Assembly: GCF_003966265.1 (NCBI RefSeq)
Contig: NZ_RXNV01000015.1
Coordinates: 30,291-94,290, forward strand
DNA: 64,000 nucleotides
Source of the DNA: Shewanella atlantica
GTDB taxonomy: Bacteria > Pseudomonadota > Gammaproteobacteria > Enterobacterales > Shewanellaceae
Reading direction: 5' to 3'
The translations under genes were made by a program, and so were the position numbers. Position 1 is the stretch's first letter. Each line of letters starts with the position of its first letter. Below the pieces are notes generated by a model. The model did no database searches. It had not been told where the DNA came from and worked only from the letters and a program-made list of their open reading frames with translations. Shown in pieces: positions 42,942 through 52,028 of the stretch.

Positions 42942-43505
42942 ATGAGTGTGACTAGGTTAAGCTTCCCCTATGGTGAATCAATTCAGTGGTTTTCACCAGA
43001 AAAAATCATCGATCTTCCCAAATCACCTTTAACCGATTGGTTACTTTCACCTGAAAGTTTAACCCAAAAATTACGCTCTTACTGTGATGAATTTGAAGTT
43101 AAGGTACTCGGTGAGGGAACAATTGTCCCATTCGATAACGAATTTCCAAATCAGAATAAGGTTTGGGTCCGCGAAGTCCTGCTCTGCCTGGATGGAACCC
43201 CCTGGGTTTTCGCCCGAACCTTAATCCCCGGTAGCTTACTGGATAAGAAAAAAGAGGAGCTGCTAAACCTGGGGACCCGTCCATTGGGTGAACTACTTTA
43301 TACCAACAACGAGTTTACACCGGGTAAGATTGAGGTCGCGCACTTCACCCCTTGCCAGAAGCTGGCAGAGCTGACCGAATCTCTCCATCAGTCTCTCACT
43401 CAGGAGCTATGGGGGCGTCGACGCTATTTCTCATATCAAGGTGAGCAGCTTATCGTCGGTGAAACCTTTCTTCCTGCAGCCCGTCAGGCTATCGAAAGAC
43501 TCTAA
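42942..43505 (+). CDS. ubiC: Chorismate lyase UbiC
   Basis: The 187-residue protein has the family motifs WVREVLLCLDGTPWVFARTL, GTRPLGELLY and LWGRRRYFSYQGEQLIVGETFLP. It converts chorismate to 4-hydroxybenzoate plus pyruvate, the first step of ubiquinone synthesis. Usual length. The next gene is not ubiA, and a terminator follows. Confidence 0.93.
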   Translation: MSVTRLSFPYGESIQWFSPEKIIDLPKSPLTDWLLSPESLTQKLRSYCDEFEVKVLGEGTIVPFDNEFPNQNKVWVREVLLCLDGTPWVFARTLIPGSLLDKKKEELLNLGTRPLGELLYTNNEFTPGKIEVAHFTPCQKLAELTESLHQSLTQELWGRRRYFSYQGEQLIVGETFLPAARQAIERL

Positions 43506-43554
43506 GAGCACTAGCTGTTACCTGATTGACAACACCAGAGCCGAACAGACATAA

Positions 43555-43577
43555 AAACGCCCCCGAGGGCATTTTCT
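43555..43577. terminator. Short bidirectional terminator between ubiC and the M6 protease gene
   Basis: The stem GCCC-CCGA-GGGC is flanked by AAAAA on the left and TTTT on the right, so it could serve both converging genes. Confidence 0.6.
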
Positions 43578-43630
43578 GTTTATCCGGCTAACTCTGACCC
43601 TATACGTACTTGACCCTAAACGTACTGACC

Positions 43631-46513
43631 CTAAACGTATCGTCTTCTTAAACCTAACATCGCCAGTAGCCCCAAGCTAAACCAGCCCAGACTTCCTCCA
43701 CCGGATCCAGAATCTGTCGATGGGGTCACTGGCGGAACCACAGGTGCCGTCACAATGATAGAAGTCGAGAAGGTGCTCGAATTGCCAGCTTCATCGGTCG
43801 CCGTCAGCGAAACCGTATAGCTACCACCATTGGTGTAAGTATGACTGGGCGATATAGAAGTACTCGTTTGGCCATCACCGAAACTCCACTGGTAGCTGAG
43901 TTCTCCTACACCCGCATTCGAAGCATTACTCAGTGTGATACTCAGGTTATCAACCTCATAGCTAAAGCTCGCTCTCGGGGGTACCTGAACACTGATTAAC
44001 AGCGAGTCGCTGGCGGTTGCGCCTGCGCTATCGGTAACCATCAGGGAAACCGTATAGTCATTTGATTCACTGTAGGTATAAGTCGGATTTGCCAGGGTGC
44101 TGCTTGCACCAGTGACGCCAAACTCCCATGCATAACTGTAGCTTCCCTCTCCTCCACTCACCGCTGCGCTGAAGCTTACCGTTCCCGCCGCTTGCTGAGC
44201 GGTAATGGTTGCACTAAGCGCCTCAGGATCCTGGGTCACACCTTCGGCATATTTCAAGCGTACGGTAGCTGTACTCGAGTCGCTACTCTGCGCTACGACC
44301 TCCATTGTCAAACCCAGCTCAGGCAAGATAATGCCGGCCTGAGGTTTAATCGGGGCACTGTAATCCAAATTGTCATCAAACAGAGACACAGATGTCAGGT
44401 GCTCGTCACCAAAATAGTTCGACTGGTTGAACATGCTGAATGTGGCATCGCGGATCTGAATATCGGTACTGCTGTTTCCAATCAGATTCTGATCGGCATC
44501 GACAACCCCGATTAAACCTACGCCCGCATGTTCACTCGAGTTATTATCTGAATAGCTGAAGTTTTCTAACCAGAGCAAGACTCCGGGCTCATATGAGTGG
44601 CTGGATAGACCCACATCCACCCCGTTATGACTGCGTAGCTGAATGATATAACGACGGGCATCACCGGGACGCTCGCTATCGATTCTTGAAAAACCGGCTA
44701 AATTCATAGTCGCCGGAGTTTCCGCATCATCACTGTAAACCAGAGAGGCTTCCGCCATGATAACCAGGTTATCGACAGCCAATCCGTAATCTCCAACGGC
44801 CTCATCGGTACGATAGATGATACTGATTTGGGTATTAGCTCGTCCGGCATAGGCACTGAGGTCATACTCGAGGTCAACCCAATTATCGATCCCCTCGGCA
44901 CCCGCAATATCGGCAGAGCTGCCTGTGATGATATTTCTGGCCCCGTTGATGGTGTTGCTCGCCTTAGTGTGATCACCGGCAATAGCGACACCATCGACCA
45001 TCACCTGAGCATAATCATAATCCGGTTCTATATTCCAATGTGCCTTCATCTTCAGGGTAAGAGGTGTTGTACTTGGAAGGTCTAGCTCGAATGAGGCTGC
45101 ATTATTAATAAGGTGCCCCTGACCTGAATAGTACTGATAACCGCCCCCATAGGGCTGCTTAAACGGAATGCTGGCAACGGGCAAAGGAATCGAAAGCTGA
45201 TTTGTCTGAGCATGATTCACCGCTTCGGCCAGCTGAACATCCAAGCCAGTATTGGGGATATTGTCGAACAATATCTCTTGCTCAGTTATCCACCTTCCCT
45301 TGTACCTCTCCTGCAGATAAGAGCGTGCATAGGGACTAAAGCCTGTAGGCTGTGTTCCTGCAGGCAAGCCAGTCCAACTACCACCCGACATCACCGACCA
45401 GGAGCCCACAGGAGAACCGTCACCAGTGTTAGTGGTGTCATACTCATCGGGCAAGCCCAGATCATGGCCAAATTCATGAACCACGACACCCGCCGCGGCG
45501 TCTATGGGCTGCACAGTGTAACCAAATACCTTCTTGCCTGTTCCCGGAATGGTGTAACCCGGGTTACCACCTGTGTAGACGAAGAACCGATGAGACCAGA
45601 TAGCATCGGCACCGAGCACGCCCCCACCCGCTTCCTCACCGACACTGGAGTGAAACAGCATCACATGGTCGATATCACCATCGGCTTCATCAAAATTACC
45701 ATCACCGTCGATATCGAAGGGATCTTCAACATCGTAAGTGGCCAACTCTGAGGCCGACATGCTCGCGACAACTTTAGTTACCGCTTCTTTGACGAGATCC
45801 GGTACAGCCTTATCATCGCCACTGTTGCCAACATCGTTGCCACCATAAAATGAAGCGTTATTATCCGCCGTTACCCAACCTTTGACGTCCCCGGTAAAAA
45901 AGAAGCTATTACCCGATACCGCCTGATAATATTGATACCCGGTCGTTAAGTTTTGTCCCTGAGGACCGGTAAAACCCGTAGTCGAGAACATCAGATCCCG
46001 ATAATGAGCGGTCGGGTAACTGGGATAGAACATAGGGGTGTCACTGGCAGTGAGTCGATTATCATCATGGGGAAGGTCGGGGAAATCGATTAATACTCCC
46101 AACACCTTAACCGTCTTGGTGATATCGGCATCGGCAAAGGCTACAACACTTCTCTGCAGCTGAGTTTTTTCAGCCTTAAGGTTGGCATTCGATTTCAGTC
46201 TTAACTTTTCAAATTGCGCTTCAACCAGCCCCCCTTTACTCTGAAAGCCACTGGCACGCTGAGTAAAGGCAGCAACTGCGGCGCGCTTTTCAGCCTCACT
46301 CGCTTCAACCGACAACTCACCTCGTTTAATTAACCAATACAGGATCTGTTCCTTATTGATCACACCGGCATCGGCCAATGTCCCGGGTTTAGGTTTGTCA
46401 GTCACCGAGTTCCCGCCTTGAGCCGCTACAGAAAGAGAGATAAAACCACTCATGGTAAGGAGCAGGGACAACCCAAGCGTAGAAAGCAGATTAACACCAT
46501 TTTTTCTATTCAT
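43631..46513 (-). CDS. M6-family secreted metalloprotease with PKD domains and GlyGly-CTERM tail
   Basis: The 960-residue protein has a signal peptide, a propeptide, and an immune-inhibitor-A type (M6) domain with the zinc site HEFGHDLGLPDEYD near residues 343-356. A lectin-like region follows, then two PKD domains (WEFGVTG and WSFGDGQTS patterns). The C-terminus is GlyGly-CTERM: GSGGGSLGWFSLGLLAMLG then RRR, a rhombosortase signal. It is a likely type II-secreted, surface-released protease. The ATG at 46513 precedes the signal peptide directly. Confidence 0.92.
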   Translation of the reverse strand: MNRKNGVNLLSTLGLSLLLTMSGFISLSVAAQGGNSVTDKPKPGTLADAGVINKEQILYWLIKRGELSVEASEAEKRAAVAAFTQRASGFQSKGGLVEAQFEKLRLKSNANLKAEKTQLQRSVVAFADADITKTVKVLGVLIDFPDLPHDDNRLTASDTPMFYPSYPTAHYRDLMFSTTGFTGPQGQNLTTGYQYYQAVSGNSFFFTGDVKGWVTADNNASFYGGNDVGNSGDDKAVPDLVKEAVTKVVASMSASELATYDVEDPFDIDGDGNFDEADGDIDHVMLFHSSVGEEAGGGVLGADAIWSHRFFVYTGGNPGYTIPGTGKKVFGYTVQPIDAAAGVVVHEFGHDLGLPDEYDTTNTGDGSPVGSWSVMSGGSWTGLPAGTQPTGFSPYARSYLQERYKGRWITEQEILFDNIPNTGLDVQLAEAVNHAQTNQLSIPLPVASIPFKQPYGGGYQYYSGQGHLINNAASFELDLPSTTPLTLKMKAHWNIEPDYDYAQVMVDGVAIAGDHTKASNTINGARNIITGSSADIAGAEGIDNWVDLEYDLSAYAGRANTQISIIYRTDEAVGDYGLAVDNLVIMAEASLVYSDDAETPATMNLAGFSRIDSERPGDARRYIIQLRSHNGVDVGLSSHSYEPGVLLWLENFSYSDNNSSEHAGVGLIGVVDADQNLIGNSSTDIQIRDATFSMFNQSNYFGDEHLTSVSLFDDNLDYSAPIKPQAGIILPELGLTMEVVAQSSDSSTATVRLKYAEGVTQDPEALSATITAQQAAGTVSFSAAVSGGEGSYSYAWEFGVTGASSTLANPTYTYSESNDYTVSLMVTDSAGATASDSLLISVQVPPRASFSYEVDNLSITLSNASNAGVGELSYQWSFGDGQTSTSISPSHTYTNGGSYTVSLTATDEAGNSSTFSTSIIVTAPVVPPVTPSTDSGSGGGSLGWFSLGLLAMLGLRRRYV

Positions 46514-46527
46514 CTGAACACCTATTT

Positions 46528-46851
46528 TCACTTTCTCTTCTTCGGGCAATGCTCGAAGGCTTGTTGTCTTTTATTAATATATTCGGCAACGACTCTGTCG
46601 GCCTCATCAAGGCTCATATCTTCTTTTATCAGCCCCCTTTCCTGCAAACTCTGTTTAAGTTTAGACCTATCTTTAATGGGCGGCACGGCGCCACAGGGGG
46701 ATATCTGTTTCAGGGTATTTACAGGGGGTTCCGATAGCGTGTCGTTAGTCGCCGAATTTACTTCGCCAGGCCCCGTTGAACATGCCGTAAGCGTACATGA
46801 CAACAGGGCGACTGAGGTGATAGGTGCACGCAAAGAGAGCAGGAGTTTCAT
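46528..46851 (-). CDS. Small lipoprotein upstream of the M6 protease gene
   Basis: The 107-residue lipoprotein has lipobox LTAC (Cys 24), a short linker and a helical, charged C-terminal half (KLKQSLQERGLIKEDMSLDEADRVVAEY). No family was recognised. Only 14 bases separate it from the protease start, suggesting one transcript and perhaps a chaperone or inhibitor role (inference). Confidence 0.7.
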   Translation of the reverse strand: MKLLLSLRAPITSVALLSCTLTACSTGPGEVNSATNDTLSEPPVNTLKQISPCGAVPPIKDRSKLKQSLQERGLIKEDMSLDEADRVVAEYINKRQQAFEHCPKKRK

Positions 46852-46860
46852 AACACACCA

Positions 46861-47125
46861 ATACCAATCAGTATAAAGATGTGATCGCTCAGCGAGAGTT
46901 TAGCGCTCCTGAGGCAAGGCAGCGAGTGAAGAGCATAGTGGTTCTACGTTTAAGCTCGTCAACGCAGCATCAGAAGCGCTAAAACTCGCCTTTCAGGAGT
47001 GTTTTTGGCTGCCTACTTCCTCGTTGAATAGCTTCACAAGGGATCACCATTGCATCAACTATTCGCCTTGAATTAGTTTGCCAAAAAAAACTCTGAGTAG
47101 ATCACTTTCTTATACTGATTGGTAT
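46861..47125. mobile_element. 265-bp MITE-like element
   Basis: Terminal inverted repeats of 26 bases (ATACCAATCAGTATAA then GTGATC at each end, a few mismatches) bound 265 bases with no ORF. Nested inside is a second inverted repeat, GCGAGAGTTTAGCGCT against AGCGCTAAAACTCGC. This is the build of a miniature inverted-repeat transposable element. No clear target duplication is visible. It lies between the lipoprotein gene and the GH63 gene. Confidence 0.82.
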
Positions 47126-47297
47126 AACATTAACTCACAAAACCATAACAGCACGGAGGCATGTTTTACAGTGTATTATCGATATTTATCTACTCTTTAC
47201 CTTACTTTGCACTTTAAGGAGCATAAATTTATAGTTTTATCTCCTTTGCCGTATGGTGGGCGGCCAACTCAGGAATACAAAAATGACAATGTTAGCT

Positions 47298-49454
47298 TCA
47301 CGGCTGACTCAGCCATGAATCATATATCAAGAGCAGCACTGATGCCGACCAGCTGAAGTTGGTGCAGTGCAGCCCCTTGCCGGTAAGTGGATCATAATTT
47401 TCCCTGATAGGCGCCTGTTGAAGAACCCCCTCACCTTGCTCAACCAGGCGTGTTGCAAGACGGGTGGCTTGCTTATCATAGCCATACCTTTTAAGCCCCA
47501 TTAACCCAAACAGGGCCTGATCCAGCCAAACCGGACCACGCCAGTACTGAGTCGCAGCGAAATCAGGACTATCGGCACTGACCGTAGGGAATGGGATTTT
47601 TGTCGCGAATGTCTGCTCAGTCAGGTGTTTATCGACCATCTGCTTTGCCTGCGAGGCTGAGGCTGCGCCGGCCCATAGGGGGATCCAGCCCTCGACTCCC
47701 TTTCCGGCATCGACCATTCGATGGGATCCGGAATCATCGAATCTCAAATCATAGAAGAAACCGCTGGGTTCATCGAACATCCGGGTCTGAATAAGCTCCT
47801 TGAGGCTGGCAGCTTCACTCATCCAGCGGCTCGATTCTCCATCCAGCCCCAGCAGCTTAGCCATTTCGGCCAATAGCGCTTTCTCAGCAAACAGATAGGC
47901 ATTGAGATCGACCGACTCCTGAGACAGAGAATAGCCGATGAGCTTGCCATTCAGGTCATGGTTTTCCAACACCTGCACACTGGCATCATCATCGAATCTG
48001 GGGGCATTATCCATGCCAGACTCCCATGCGGCCGCCTCTATTATCGCGCCACGTAGCGGTTTACCATCCTTGAGGTGCGCCGGATGCAGGTTAGCCCCAT
48101 ACTCGGCGAGTCCATTGCCATTGTGATCACGATTGCGGTACCACCACTGATGGTAGGCCACCAGCTTCGGGTACATGAGCTTAACAAACTCAAGGTCGTC
48201 ACTCTGCAGGTAGATCTCCCACACGGCCCAGGTTGCCAGCGGCGGTTTACCGTTGCGCTCATTCCAGTTGCCACCTTCCCCGCCCCGGGCGGGGTCTTTA
48301 TTGTAGAAAATGGCATCGGGCAGGCTACCGGCATCCTGAGGTCGAACTTTATCCTCAGCGGTAAATTGGTAGTCAAACATGGCCAATACATTAGACTTGG
48401 CCAGTTCGCTATCGAAATGGGACAGGGCCACCGCTTGTTTCCAGCTATCCCACGCCCAGACACCATTGAACCATTTATAGGTGACCGATGGTGTCACCGC
48501 ATCGTGCAGCAGTGCACCGGCCGGACTACGCCAGTTATGCATCAGTGTCAGCATGCTCTTCACGGCCATCTTGCGGTATGCCGGTTCACCGCCGGAGATG
48601 GCTCGATCGATTCTCTGCTGCCAGCGCCCTCGGTTCGTATCCAGTGCCCTGCCTACCTCACCCCACTTTGGTACCTGATGGGAGATACGCTCGGCTTGAG
48701 TATGAAAGTAGCGCTGGGCACTCAAAAACTCCTTATGCTCACTACCAGCGAGAAGTATGGCTGACGTAGAAGCCTGGTAGCCATCATCCTCCGACGTCTC
48801 TATCCGCATCTTAGTATCAAACCAGATCTCATATTCGGCATCGGCTAACTGCATCTGCCAGGTTTCCATGACGGGGTTAAGGTGCCATCTCACTCCAAAG
48901 TCCCAACTGTCCAACCGCTTAATGACGCTATGGTCAGGAATTTTCGGGTGAGAGCTGAACGGGACGCCGGACCAGGTTAGCTGCCACCGCTGCGGGCTGA
49001 TGGTGTTATTAATAAGCCGGGTACGGATCACCGATGTGCGATTGTCGCTGTAGCTCAGGCTCATCTCTAATGAGAGTTCGGGCCATTGAAACTGCTGAAC
49101 TAGCGCATCGGGGCGACTATATATCTGGCTCTGTGTCGCCTGAGCAAAATCTAATGTGTTGCCGCTATCCATGTTCTTGAGCGACAGCCTCTGCAAACTG
49201 TCACTCAGATACAGACTGTACTCCTGAGCGATAAACAAGGGACCGGTAAAGCCGCCATAGTGCTCGGTTTTTTCGGGTAGATGAAAACCATGCCACGCTC
49301 CCTGATCCACGTAGGTGGCGGGGATAACCAAATTTCCCTTAGTGTCCCGCTCCTCCATAGAGGTCGGGGCCCCCCGATAGGGGAGCAGATCATGATAATC
49401 GACAGAAGTCTGTGCCGTGAGGCTTGAAATACAGAGCAGGAGACAAGAGAGCAT
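47298..49454 (-). CDS. Secreted GH63 alpha-glucosidase, YgjK-like
   Basis: The 718-residue protein has a signal peptide (about residues 1-15) and close similarity in pattern to E. coli YgjK: NWRSPAGALLHDAVTPSV, WAWDSWKQA, GGEGGNWNERNGKPPLATWA and the C-terminal ENYDPLTG. The likely catalytic acid is in WESGMDNA and the base Glu in RENYDPLTG. YgjK cleaves alpha-1,3-glucosyl bonds. The substrate here is unknown. No clear ribosome-binding site precedes the ATG. It is monocistronic. Confidence 0.9.
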   Translation of the reverse strand: MLSCLLLCISSLTAQTSVDYHDLLPYRGAPTSMEERDTKGNLVIPATYVDQGAWHGFHLPEKTEHYGGFTGPLFIAQEYSLYLSDSLQRLSLKNMDSGNTLDFAQATQSQIYSRPDALVQQFQWPELSLEMSLSYSDNRTSVIRTRLINNTISPQRWQLTWSGVPFSSHPKIPDHSVIKRLDSWDFGVRWHLNPVMETWQMQLADAEYEIWFDTKMRIETSEDDGYQASTSAILLAGSEHKEFLSAQRYFHTQAERISHQVPKWGEVGRALDTNRGRWQQRIDRAISGGEPAYRKMAVKSMLTLMHNWRSPAGALLHDAVTPSVTYKWFNGVWAWDSWKQAVALSHFDSELAKSNVLAMFDYQFTAEDKVRPQDAGSLPDAIFYNKDPARGGEGGNWNERNGKPPLATWAVWEIYLQSDDLEFVKLMYPKLVAYHQWWYRNRDHNGNGLAEYGANLHPAHLKDGKPLRGAIIEAAAWESGMDNAPRFDDDASVQVLENHDLNGKLIGYSLSQESVDLNAYLFAEKALLAEMAKLLGLDGESSRWMSEAASLKELIQTRMFDEPSGFFYDLRFDDSGSHRMVDAGKGVEGWIPLWAGAASASQAKQMVDKHLTEQTFATKIPFPTVSADSPDFAATQYWRGPVWLDQALFGLMGLKRYGYDKQATRLATRLVEQGEGVLQQAPIRENYDPLTGKGLHCTNFSWSASVLLLIYDSWLSQP

Positions 49455-49585
49455 GAGCTGACCAAACGTAAAATTGAATACAATATTCAGATTATGTCGA
49501 GAAGCCGCTCTTGATGCAAGGGAGGAAAAAGAAGCGGTAAGTTTTCAGTCGTAAGTTATAAGTTCAAGACAGAGCGGAGCGGAGC

Positions 49586-49634
49586 GAGGTGCGAGGTGCG
49601 AGGTGCGAGGTGCGAGGTGCGAGGTGCGAGGTGC
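49586..49634 (+). repeat. Heptamer array GAGGTGC x7
   Basis: Seven perfect tandem copies (49 bases), preceded by GACAGAGCGGAGCGGAGC, almost the same context as the three-copy array at 28637. A REP element follows in both places. Confidence 0.92.
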
Positions 49635-49678
49635 GAGCAGATGATAATAAAGAAAAAGAATGGCAAGCAACAAAAAAA

Positions 49679-49703
49679 CCTCAGTGCAGGAAATCAACTG
49701 AGG
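49679..49703 (-). terminator. Terminator downstream of the MarC remnant
   Basis: The stem CCTCAGT / ACTGAGG is followed on the minus strand by seven T, about 90 bases after the marC stop. Confidence 0.78.
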
Positions 49704-49747
49704 CTTTGCTCTTTCTTACGGCTTATAGCTATCAATTTCTTGAATCA

Positions 49748-49770
49748 TTCGCGGCTAAAGCCGCTCCTAC
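49748..49770 (+). repeat. REP-like palindromic element, copy 3
   Basis: Identical to the copies at 23272 and 28677. Confidence 0.85.
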
Positions 49771-49790
49771 AATATAGCTCGTTGCCCTGC

Positions 49791-50168
49791 TTACTGGACG
49801 GCCTGTCCGATGTGAGACATATAATCTGCAATGCCGTCGAGGAACATCTGCACAGAAATCATCACCAGCACCATACCCATCAGGCGTTCGACCGCGGTAA
49901 GCCCCTTCTCTCCGAGTACCTTAGTGAATACTTTATAGAAGAGCAGAATGACGGCACTCGCGCCCCACGCCGCCAGTAATGCTATGGTCCAGTCCATCAT
50001 CCGAGTGCTGTCAGTGTGCGCAAGCAGGATCAGTGCGGCCAGTACCGAAGGCCCTGCCATTAACGGAATGGCCATAGGCACGATAAAGGGTTCTTCACCC
50101 GCCGCCAATCCAACGACACCACCCGGCTGGGGAAAGATCATCCTGATCGCCACCAATATGTAGAGCAA
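49791..50168 (-). pseudogene. MarC-family membrane protein, N-terminal third missing
   Basis: The 125-residue remainder matches the C-terminal two-thirds of YhgN/MarC proteins: GEEPFIVPMAIPLMAGPSVLAALILL, then GEKGLTAVERLMGMVLVMISVQMFLDGI. Full proteins are about 200 residues. The region encoding the first two or three membrane helices is absent, and the frame upstream runs into an unrelated sequence with a TAG stop. The break coincides with the group II intron and IS scar, so this is likely a pseudogene by rearrangement. Confidence 0.82.
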
Positions 50169-50234
50169 AAATATAACAATTAGAGTGAGTGAGTGAATGA
50201 ACCACTATAAACACTGGGATAAACCTGACCCGCA

Positions 50235-50270
50235 CAATTGTTATAGCATAACTTATCAATATAACAATTG
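50235..50270. repeat. Inverted repeat CAATTGTTATA / TATAACAATTG
   Basis: Perfect 11-bp arms flank a 14-base spacer. A third, direct copy of ATATAACAATT lies at 50171-50181, next to the breakpoint of marC. It may be a recombination or insertion footprint. Confidence 0.6.
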
Positions 50271-50367
50271 GCTTATAGATAAACAGCGAGTCACTTTTCT
50301 CGCGGCATTGTTGGAAGTCAAAAGTTCAGTCCGAATCTAAGCTACACTGTAATGTTAGCTCACCTTG

Positions 50368-50841
50368 GTCGGATAGGCGGCACTTGTTGCCAAGTGCCGC
50401 CCTCCTAAGAACCCAGCGTGCAACTTTCACTGCACTGGGCTCAAGCCTCCACTAAGGCGTACTATGCTACCCACCTGCCACTAAGGCAGGTCTTGCAATG
50501 CACATTTGAAGCTTCAAAACTTGCTCCTCAATAGGTTTCCAGTTGATGGATTGCCATTGAGCGCCGTAAGGAGAGGCACTAACTTCATTTGAAGTCATCA
50601 TTTGCGTTTCTCCATTAATAAAGTTCTCCCAATTTTCTTGCAACGGGAAACCAGCTGGAAGTGGGCTCACTTTCGTGCCAGACACAAGTCTGTATCTGCA
50701 TCATTACAATGCAGCCTTGGCTTTCTCCAGCCTCCTTTACCTGCACCACTATCGGCTATCTTCACAGATAACTTTCCCAAAGGGAGCGATACAGGCTTAC
50801 CGTGTTCCGTATGTCACGCAATGTCAGGTTAGGTGCCCATT
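50368..50841 (-). mobile_element. Internally deleted group II intron (class C-like)
   Basis: On the minus strand, 50442-50409 is a perfect 34-base domain V (starts GAGCCC, internal GTGCAGTGAAAGTTGCAC, ends GGGTTC). Domain VI follows as a GGCGGCACTTG / CAAGTGCCGCC hairpin with 3' end near 50368 (CCTATCCGAC). Upstream are domain I-III-like sequences (ACACGGTAAGCCTG) and the first 40 codons of a reverse transcriptase. Most of the ORF is deleted and the 5' end is cut by the IS. It cannot move by itself. Confidence 0.85.
50467..50601 (-). pseudogene. Reverse transcriptase/maturase, N-terminal stub
   Basis: It starts MMTSNEVSASPYGAQWQSIN, then WKPIEEQVLKLQ, matching the N-terminal RVT_N region of group II intron reverse transcriptases. 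After LQMCIA the homology ends and translation enters the intron's 3' region. An internal deletion removed roughly 400 codons. Confidence 0.82.
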
Positions 50842-50916
50842 TGTAACCCTCCCCTAAAATAGTCTCATGCATAAATAGAGTTCTCCCGGTACACTGATAT
50901 CTCAAGGAGAACAGCA

Positions 50917-51183
50917 ATGAAGAAATCACGCTATACCGAAACTCAGATAATTAAGATCCTGAAAGAAGTAGAAGGTGGTCGCCTTATCAAGGAAGTCTGC
51001 CGCGAATATGGTATTTCAGATGCAACCTATTACAACTGGAAGAGTAAGTTCGGTGGTATGGAGGCCTCAGACATTAAGCGCTTACGCGAACTGGAAGATA
51101 AAAATCGACGCTTAAAGCAGATGTTTGCAGACATCAGTTTGGAACATAAGATCCTCAAAGATCTCGTCGAAAAAAAGCTCTGA
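50917..51183 (+). CDS. IS3-family transposase OrfA
   Basis: The 88-residue helix-turn-helix protein (YTETQIIKILKEVEGG, then CREYGISDATYYNWKSKFGG) ends in a leucine-zipper-like tail. It ends with A AAA AAG just before the stop, the classic -1 frameshift heptamer, which would fuse OrfA with OrfB into the active transposase. Confidence 0.92.
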   Translation: MKKSRYTETQIIKILKEVEGGRLIKEVCREYGISDATYYNWKSKFGGMEASDIKRLRELEDKNRRLKQMFADISLEHKILKDLVEKKL

Positions 51184-51215
51184 AGCCAGCGGTCAGGCGC
51201 AAACTGGTTGAATAT

Positions 51216-52028
51216 GTGCGCAGTGTGCACCAAACCAGTATACGTCTAGCCTGTCGCGTAGTTGGCATCAGTCCATCGGTATACCGTTATCAGCCTGATA
51301 AGTGTCGGGATAACCCCGTTATTGCCGCACTTCAGGAGTATGCTGAGACCCCCCCTGCATACGGGTTTGGCAAGCTATTTAAAGTGCTTAGACGCAAGGG
51401 AAAGTCATGGAACCATAAACGTGTTTATCGTGTGTACTGCGAGCTTAAATTGAACCTTCGTCGCAAGGGCAAGAAACGCCTGCCGAATCGTAATCCCGCA
51501 CCGTTAGCGGTCCCAGAGGCGATGAATCAGTGTTGGTCGATGGACTTTATGTGTGACAGTTTACACTGCGGTCATCGCTTCCGAACGTTTAATGTCATTG
51601 ATGATTTTAACCGGGAAATATTAGCCATCGAAGTAGACTTAAGCCTCCCGGCCCAACGCGTTATCAGAGTGCTGGAGCGAGTTATAGCCTGGCGTGGTAT
51701 GCCACAAAAGCTGCGGATGGATAATGGTCCGGAGTTTATCTCACTGGCTTTGGCTGATTGGGCGGAGCTCAACCGAATTCAACTGGAGCACATAAAACCG
51801 GGAAAGCCGACACAGAATTCGTATATCGAGCGATTTAACCGCACATACCGAACAGAAGTTCTGGATATGTACCTGTTTAAAAGCCTGAGGGAGGTACGTG
51901 AAATTACTGATAACTGGATGAATGAGTATAACGAAGAGCGGCCACATGACTCACTTGGAGATCTCACTCCGTGGGAATATTTGGCGAGCAAGAAGCAGGA
52001 AGAAAACTCTATTTTTAAGTGGAACTAA
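51216..52028 (+). CDS. IS3-family transposase OrfB (DDE integrase)
   Basis: A 270-residue rve-type integrase with the DDE triad in SMDFMCDSL (Asp), RMDNGPEF (Asp) and SYIERFNRTYRTEVL (Glu). The open frame extends upstream of this GTG into the orfA end, as expected when it is made by -1 frameshifting from orfA. Independent initiation is doubtful. The C-terminus RPHDSLGDLTPWEYL is typical. No inactivating change was seen. Confidence 0.92.
   Translation: MRSVHQTSIRLACRVVGISPSVYRYQPDKCRDNPVIAALQEYAETPPAYGFGKLFKVLRRKGKSWNHKRVYRVYCELKLNLRRKGKKRLPNRNPAPLAVPEAMNQCWSMDFMCDSLHCGHRFRTFNVIDDFNREILAIEVDLSLPAQRVIRVLERVIAWRGMPQKLRMDNGPEFISLALADWAELNRIQLEHIKPGKPTQNSYIERFNRTYRTEVLDMYLFKSLREVREITDNWMNEYNEERPHDSLGDLTPWEYLASKKQEENSIFKWN

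Noticed and set aside
47078..47356. 92-codon reading frame, plus strand
   Set aside because: It runs from the MITE right end into the antisense strand of the GH63 gene, with no ribosome-binding site.
50235..50270. attC-like integron site
   Set aside because: The arms resemble TAACAATT core text, but the required GTTRRRY core does not fit (GTTATAG) and no integrase or cassette is nearby. Kept only as an inverted repeat.
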